Position numbers and translations under genes: made by a program
Notes under the pieces: model-generated
Told to the model about the DNA's origin: nothing
Database searches by the model: none
The model's input: only the letters and a program-made list of their open reading frames with translations
From: GCA-2794515 sp034436155
GTDB lineage: Bacteria; Chloroflexota; Anaerolineae; Aggregatilineales; Phototrophicaceae
Direction of reading: 5' to 3'
Length of the DNA: 64,000 bases
Assembly: GCA_034436155.1 (NCBI GenBank)
Contig: DAOTVP010000015.1
Coordinates: forward strand, 1-64,000
Shown here: in pieces, positions 60,199 through 64,000 of the stretch
How the letters are laid out: the number at the start of each line of letters is the position of its first letter
How positions within the stretch are numbered: position 1 is the first letter of the stretch

Positions 60199-61149
60199 AT
60201 GCAATATAGACGTTTGGGTGATTCTGGCATGAAAGTCAGCGCCGTCTCGATTGGCGGTTGGATTAATTTTGGCGAGGGCAAGGTCGCAGAAGATAACGCT
60301 CGCGCCGTTGTCGAAAAATCGTATGAAAGTGGCATCAACTTTTTCGATTTAGCCGATGTGTATGGGCGTGGCGAAGCCGAAAAACAAATGGGCGCAATCC
60401 TCAAGCAATATCCGCGCCACACATTGGTCATCTCGACCAAAGTGTTTTGGCCCATGAGCGATGACATCAACGACAGAGGTCTATCACGCAAACATATTTT
60501 TGAAAGTATCGATAAAAGTCTCAAGCGTCTGCAAACTGATTATGTAGATATTTACTTCTGTCATCGTGCCGACCCCGAAACGCCGATGATAGAGACCTGC
60601 CGCGCCATGAATGACCTCATCAATATGGGGAAGGTGTTATATTGGGGAACATCTGAATGGGAAGGCTATCAGATTTTAGAGGCATACGATATTTGCAAAG
60701 AACACGGTTGGCATTTGCCCAAAACCGAACAACCACAATATTCCATGTTGTATCGTGAACGGGTCGAAAAGACGATACTCCCTGTGACGCGCTCGCGTGG
60801 GGTGGGGTTGGTGCCGTGGTCGCCGTTGGCACAAGGCATGTTGACGGGCAAATATGATGATGGCATCCCCGAAGGCTCGCGTTTTGGGCGCGAAGAATGG
60901 GCGAAAAATCGCTATATGAATGATGATAACATTCGCAAAGTGAAGGCGCTCAAACCGATTGCCGATGAATTGGGCATCACACGCGGTCAATTGGCGTTGG
61001 CATGGTGCTTGCGTGAAAGTGGGGTGAGCAGTGTCATCACAGGTGCGACTCGTCCCGAACAAGTCCTCGAAAATGTCAAAGCCGCCGAAATCAACTTGAC
61101 CGAAGATGTCATCACCCACATCGAAGGCATTTTGAACAGCCAAGTGTGA
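60199..61149 (+). CDS. Aldo/keto reductase (potassium-channel beta-subunit-like group)
   Basis: The 316-aa NADPH-dependent oxidoreductase reduces aldehydes or ketones. It shows the catalytic tetrad: Asp and Tyr in FFDLADVYGRGEAE, Lys in LVISTKVFW and His in IYFCHRADPETP. The C-terminal cofactor site is present (SVITGATRPEQVLENVKA). GLVPWSPLAQGMLTGKY is typical of the Kv-beta/YghZ-like branch. AAAGGGAA lies 6 bases upstream of the ATG. The physiological substrate is unknown. Its stop overlaps the acyltransferase start (TGATG). Confidence 0.9.
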   Translation: MQYRRLGDSGMKVSAVSIGGWINFGEGKVAEDNARAVVEKSYESGINFFDLADVYGRGEAEKQMGAILKQYPRHTLVISTKVFWPMSDDINDRGLSRKHIFESIDKSLKRLQTDYVDIYFCHRADPETPMIETCRAMNDLINMGKVLYWGTSEWEGYQILEAYDICKEHGWHLPKTEQPQYSMLYRERVEKTILPVTRSRGVGLVPWSPLAQGMLTGKYDDGIPEGSRFGREEWAKNRYMNDDNIRKVKALKPIADELGITRGQLALAWCLRESGVSSVITGATRPEQVLENVKAAEINLTEDVITHIEGILNSQV

Positions 61150-62303
61150 TGACCGAAAGATTATATTTTCTAGATTGGTTGCGGGTTCTTGCAGTAGGCT
61201 GTGTATTTTGGGTACATTGCCTACTGCCTTTCGCGGGTGGTTCATGGATTGTTATTGATGCCGATGCAACGACATTGGTGGCAATTTTAGTTGGTATATT
61301 TAACCAATTCGGTATACCGCTTCTTTTTTTGGTCTCTGGTGCTGGTGTATGGTATGCTTTGCATAGCCGTACCGCTCAACAATTTATTCAAGAACGTTTC
61401 CAACGCCTTATCATCCCGTTTATATTTGGCATTGTTCTCTTCTCGCCCATACAAACTTATTTTCATCTGCGCCAGAATAAAGAATTTGATGGCACGCTGT
61501 TTCACCATTATCTGCCACAATTTTTTCGTGCCAATCATTTTACAACCAGAGATTTTCAATGGGTTGGCAGTTATGGCTATCATTTGTGGTTTTTATTTTT
61601 TCTGTTCGCTTTCTCATTGGTATCACTTTCGCTATTTATATATTTGCGCCAGCGTACCCATATCATAGACTTTTTGGCATCGGTTAGTCAGATAAAAGGG
61701 GCTTCACTTCTGTTTGTTATCCCATTGTTGATAGCGCAGGTCTTGCTACGCTCGAATTTTTCGGATTATCTGAGTTGGGCAGATTTTGTTTTTTGGCTCA
61801 TCTTTTTTATTTATGGCTATATTTTGGTATCTGATAAACGTTTTATAGAGGCGATTCAACGCGATTTTAACTCTTCGCTTATCACCTTAATCATAAGCAC
61901 CGTGATGATTATCGTGATTTATATCCGAAATGATGATAAAACAGCTATTCAAGATGCAATGGATTTTTACTCTAACCTGTTGTTGTTTACTATCGCGGTG
62001 ACGATTAATAGTTGGGCTTCCATGTCCCTGTTGCTGGCTATTACAAGTCGATATTTGAATTGGCATCAACCGATTTTAGATAAACTGAATGAAAATGCCT
62101 TGCCATTTTATCTCTTTCACCAACCACCGATTGTGGTTATTGGCTTTTTCGTCACCCGTTGGGAAATATCAAGCGGTGTCAAGTTTGTGATTATATTTGT
62201 TGTATCGTTGTTAATAACAATCACTTTATATCAGACTTTGATAAAATTATTCCCTTTTACACGGATTTTGATGGGGATGCGTCCTGTGAAGAGTAACAGA
62301 TGA
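61149..62303 (+). CDS. Membrane acyltransferase (acyltransferase-3 family)
   Basis: The 384-aa product has ten or so membrane helices and the acyltransferase-3 opening RLYFLDWLRVLAVGCVFWVH with the active-site His. ISFQR-like QERFQRLIIPFIFGIVLFS follows as in OafA/OpgC-type enzymes. It would transfer acetyl or similar groups to a surface glycan or lipid. The ATG overlaps the stop of the aldo-keto reductase gene. The A+T content of the gene appears higher than that of its neighbours, which could hint at later acquisition, but this is an impression only. Confidence 0.82.
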   Translation: MTERLYFLDWLRVLAVGCVFWVHCLLPFAGGSWIVIDADATTLVAILVGIFNQFGIPLLFLVSGAGVWYALHSRTAQQFIQERFQRLIIPFIFGIVLFSPIQTYFHLRQNKEFDGTLFHHYLPQFFRANHFTTRDFQWVGSYGYHLWFLFFLFAFSLVSLSLFIYLRQRTHIIDFLASVSQIKGASLLFVIPLLIAQVLLRSNFSDYLSWADFVFWLIFFIYGYILVSDKRFIEAIQRDFNSSLITLIISTVMIIVIYIRNDDKTAIQDAMDFYSNLLLFTIAVTINSWASMSLLLAITSRYLNWHQPILDKLNENALPFYLFHQPPIVVIGFFVTRWEISSGVKFVIIFVVSLLITITLYQTLIKLFPFTRILMGMRPVKSNR

Positions 62304-62335
62304 GCATGATGCCCATCTGTTAGCAATATTTTTTA
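62295..62335 (+). terminator. Probable terminator overlapping the acyltransferase stop codon
   Basis: Arms AACAGATG (62295-62302) and CATCTGTT (62314-62321) pair perfectly. A run of six T follows seven bases later. The stop codon TGA lies at the end of the left arm. The distance of the T-run weakens the call. Confidence 0.5.
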
Positions 62336-63796
62336 TTCCACTACATCAATCTGCAAGCTATATTCCCCGTTTACATCTTCAAACGAGTAGAAAATGCTAT
62401 TGCGGACACGAATCAGATACACACTGTCATAGTACAACGTGACTTCGTAGACCAATTTGCCAGGGGCGGCACTGTTGGCATTGAAGATATTGGTATCGGG
62501 CGATTCAAACGCATCACCGACCAAATCGAAAGCGGGAGCATACCCACCGTTCAGACTCGTCAAGGTGATGCGAATGGTTTGATTAGCCGTTGCTTGATAG
62601 CGATAGACTTGCTCATATTGTTGCGGATTATCGAATACACCGGTTACAGGCACACCCACCTGAAGCATGGGGGTTTGGGTGGTATTCAACGATAAGGTGA
62701 AATCGCTTGTCGTGCCGTTCACCTCTTCTGGACTGCCAAATGAGGCACGCACCACACCAATAAAATATGTCCCCTCGTTCATCGTGCGGAGTGGGTCTAT
62801 CACAAAGCTACCCGAATTTGCGCTCGCTTCATAATTGATGGTACTTGTACCAGTGATGCTAAAGCCAATCGAATCATACACTGTGATGCTGATCGGATTG
62901 CTATCGCTGGGTTGTTCACCAGTCAAACTGAGCAAATCGCGCATGGTAGCGTTGAATCGATAATATTGGGTTGGGATGTTATCGTTTAATGTGCCAGATA
63001 CGGATGAACCAATTTCCAATGGTGCAACTGGAATTTCTTCAATGACCAAATTGGCTAAAATCGTCTGACCTTCGGGCAAAATGGGTATATCCCCACGCTC
63101 TGAGTACAGATTCACGCTGATTTGATACGCCCCATCGGCGACATTGGCGATGATGGGGTCTAAGACGTAACGACTACTTCCTGGAGGGGCGTAGTACGAA
63201 TAGAAACTATTGCCGATGGGCCCGCGCACTTCCATGTTGATATTCCATGTGCCTTCTGGCGCACTATCGATATTCACAACGGCGCGTGCAACCTGTGATG
63301 GCACACTATTGCCCAATAGGGTGAAAAATGCGACTGGATTGTTATTGCTCAGTTCAAAATTGACAGGTTGAGTAGGCGCAACCACGACAAGTTGTGTTTG
63401 TTCGATGACCAATTCGTATGTGCCTGTTGTGCCTGCAAATGACGAATCGCAACAACTGCTGGCGATGATGGTATATGTGCCTGTGCTAGGCAAGACAACG
63501 GGACCGATAAGCGCGTTTCTCATGCCACCACTATCATCATCAGAATAAAAATCTGCCCCATTAGGATCGAGTAGGCGCAAATAGCTATCGAGTGTCATGT
63601 CACCAGTGGCGCTCATACGGATGGTGATGGTATCACCCGCTACACCATTAAACAAATATGACACGTTGGGCGTGCTTTCTGAAATTTGACCCGTGACAAC
63701 CTCTCCATACCCAATTGTCTCTTGCCCGAATACGGCGAAGGGTAGGGCGAATAATGTGATGACAACAATCATCAGGGTGATACGTTTGGTTATCAT
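62333..63796 (-). CDS. Exported multi-PPC-domain protein, function unknown
   Basis: The 487-aa product starts with a signal peptide (LMIVVITLFALPFAVFGQE). A clear PPC beta-sandwich follows (VVTGQISESTPNVSYLFNGV, LDSYLRLLDPNGADFYSDDD, LPSTGTYTIIASSCCDSSF) and then two or three related domains (PLEIGSSVSGTLNDNIPTQY, LQVGVPVTGVFDNPQQYEQV). No enzymatic domain is attached. AAAGGAG lies about 10 bases before ATG 63796, which rules out the longer frame to 63892. It is likely a secreted adhesive or structural protein related to the 50494 gene. Confidence 0.76.
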   Translation of the reverse strand: MITKRITLMIVVITLFALPFAVFGQETIGYGEVVTGQISESTPNVSYLFNGVAGDTITIRMSATGDMTLDSYLRLLDPNGADFYSDDDSGGMRNALIGPVVLPSTGTYTIIASSCCDSSFAGTTGTYELVIEQTQLVVVAPTQPVNFELSNNNPVAFFTLLGNSVPSQVARAVVNIDSAPEGTWNINMEVRGPIGNSFYSYYAPPGSSRYVLDPIIANVADGAYQISVNLYSERGDIPILPEGQTILANLVIEEIPVAPLEIGSSVSGTLNDNIPTQYYRFNATMRDLLSLTGEQPSDSNPISITVYDSIGFSITGTSTINYEASANSGSFVIDPLRTMNEGTYFIGVVRASFGSPEEVNGTTSDFTLSLNTTQTPMLQVGVPVTGVFDNPQQYEQVYRYQATANQTIRITLTSLNGGYAPAFDLVGDAFESPDTNIFNANSAAPGKLVYEVTLYYDSVYLIRVRNSIFYSFEDVNGEYSLQIDVVE

Positions 63797-63881
63797 ATTA
63801 AAGATGCTCCTTTTATTTGGAATGCCATGAAATAGCCATGCTATCTTAATCGTACCACACATTTCGCCTTCAAATACTACA

Positions 63882-63910
63882 TTGACCACCACCGATTGCT
63901 ATGCTATACT
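63882..63910 (+). promoter_or_regulatory. Sigma-70 promoter of tRNA-Ser
   Basis: TTGACC (63882-63887), a 17-base spacer and TATACT (63905-63910) form the best promoter in the window. Transcription should start near 63917, 17 bases before the tRNA. Confidence 0.75.
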
Positions 63911-63933
63911 CATACTTACGGTCACTGAATATT

Positions 63934-64000
63934 GGAAAGATGGCCGAGCGGTTTAAGGCGTTGGTCTTGAAAACCAAAGTAGCATTCCGTGCTACCGTGG
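63934..64000 (+). tRNA. tRNA-Ser(UGA), cut by the window end
   Basis: The sequence starts with the acceptor strand GGAAAGA, then TG, a D-arm GCCGAGCGGTTTAAGGC and an anticodon arm whose loop CTTGAAA holds anticodon TGA. The long variable arm typical of class II tRNAs (TAGCATTCCGTGCTA) follows. The T-arm and 3' acceptor strand lie beyond the window. It would read UCA and wobble serine codons. Confidence 0.93.

Noticed and set aside
1..64000. Search for mobile elements, phage genes and CRISPR arrays
   Set aside because: No transposase, integrase, att-like repeat pair or regularly spaced repeat array was seen; the dispersed palindromes have no linked transposase gene in the window.

Overview
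The window is a dense, moderate-G+C bacterial chromosome segment with almost no non-coding space. I infer a member of the Chloroflexota, probably Anaerolineae-like. The pointers are a riboflavin ABC transporter of the RibXY type under an FMN riboswitch (described from Chloroflexus), a TIGR03960-type radical SAM protein with its DUF2344 partner, a CcdA-TlpA fusion, a DHH-CBS-polyA-polymerase fusion, a DUF2085 protein, PucR-type regulators and many exported beta-propeller or pre-peptidase (PPC) domain proteins. No transposase, integrase, phage gene or CRISPR array is visible; this is core chromosome. The taxonomic call is inference from gene content.

Layout. 0-6.3 kb: exported S41 protease, formyltetrahydrofolate deformylase (purU), P1 peptidase, then a convergent two-component pair. 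6.4-10.8 kb: radical SAM protein, then a tight operon of an atypical beta-class DNA methyltransferase, an exported beta-propeller protein and a DinB-fold protein. 11-20 kb: the large glutamate synthase subunit, then coaD, a coiled-coil protein, nusB, tatC and an alkaline-phosphatase-superfamily protein. 20-25 kb (minus strand): DUF2085 protein, a TlpA thioredoxin and a CcdA-TlpA fusion, cupin, pseudouridine-5'-phosphate glycosidase. 25-32.6 kb: lipoprotein, tRNA nucleotidyltransferase fusion, Uma2 protein and ileS. 33-37.6 kb: SH3/WD40 exported protein, then the FMN riboswitch with ribX and ribY. 37.6-46.2 kb: ftsK, TPR protein, M1-like peptidase, UbiA-family prenyltransferase, an FG-rich membrane protein and the DUF2344 protein. 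46.3-51.5 kb: small membrane proteins, a SRAP/YedK DNA-repair protein, a toxin-antitoxin-like pair, an orphan nitrate/sulfonate/taurine-type ABC ATPase, an SGNH hydrolase and a PPC protein. 51.7-62.3 kb: flavodoxin, two paralogous PucR regulators around an unexplained three-gene operon, a lipoprotein, an Arg/Ser-rich membrane protein, an aldo-keto reductase and an acyltransferase. The end holds a PPC protein and the first part of tRNA-Ser(UGA).

Scattered through the window are about a dozen short palindromes that mostly begin GTAGGG. Several sit directly at gene ends and supply stop codons. Several gene starts were moved from the longest frame to positions supported by a Shine-Dalgarno sequence, a signal peptide or an upstream regulatory element; each case is noted. 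The points most worth a second look are the riboswitch-terminator-ribX arrangement and its possible distant ATPase, the repeat family, the FG-rich protein, the PucR-flanked trio, the divergent methyltransferase, an Ile-containing mini-ORF upstream of ileS and an 11-bp tandem repeat upstream of the TPR gene.
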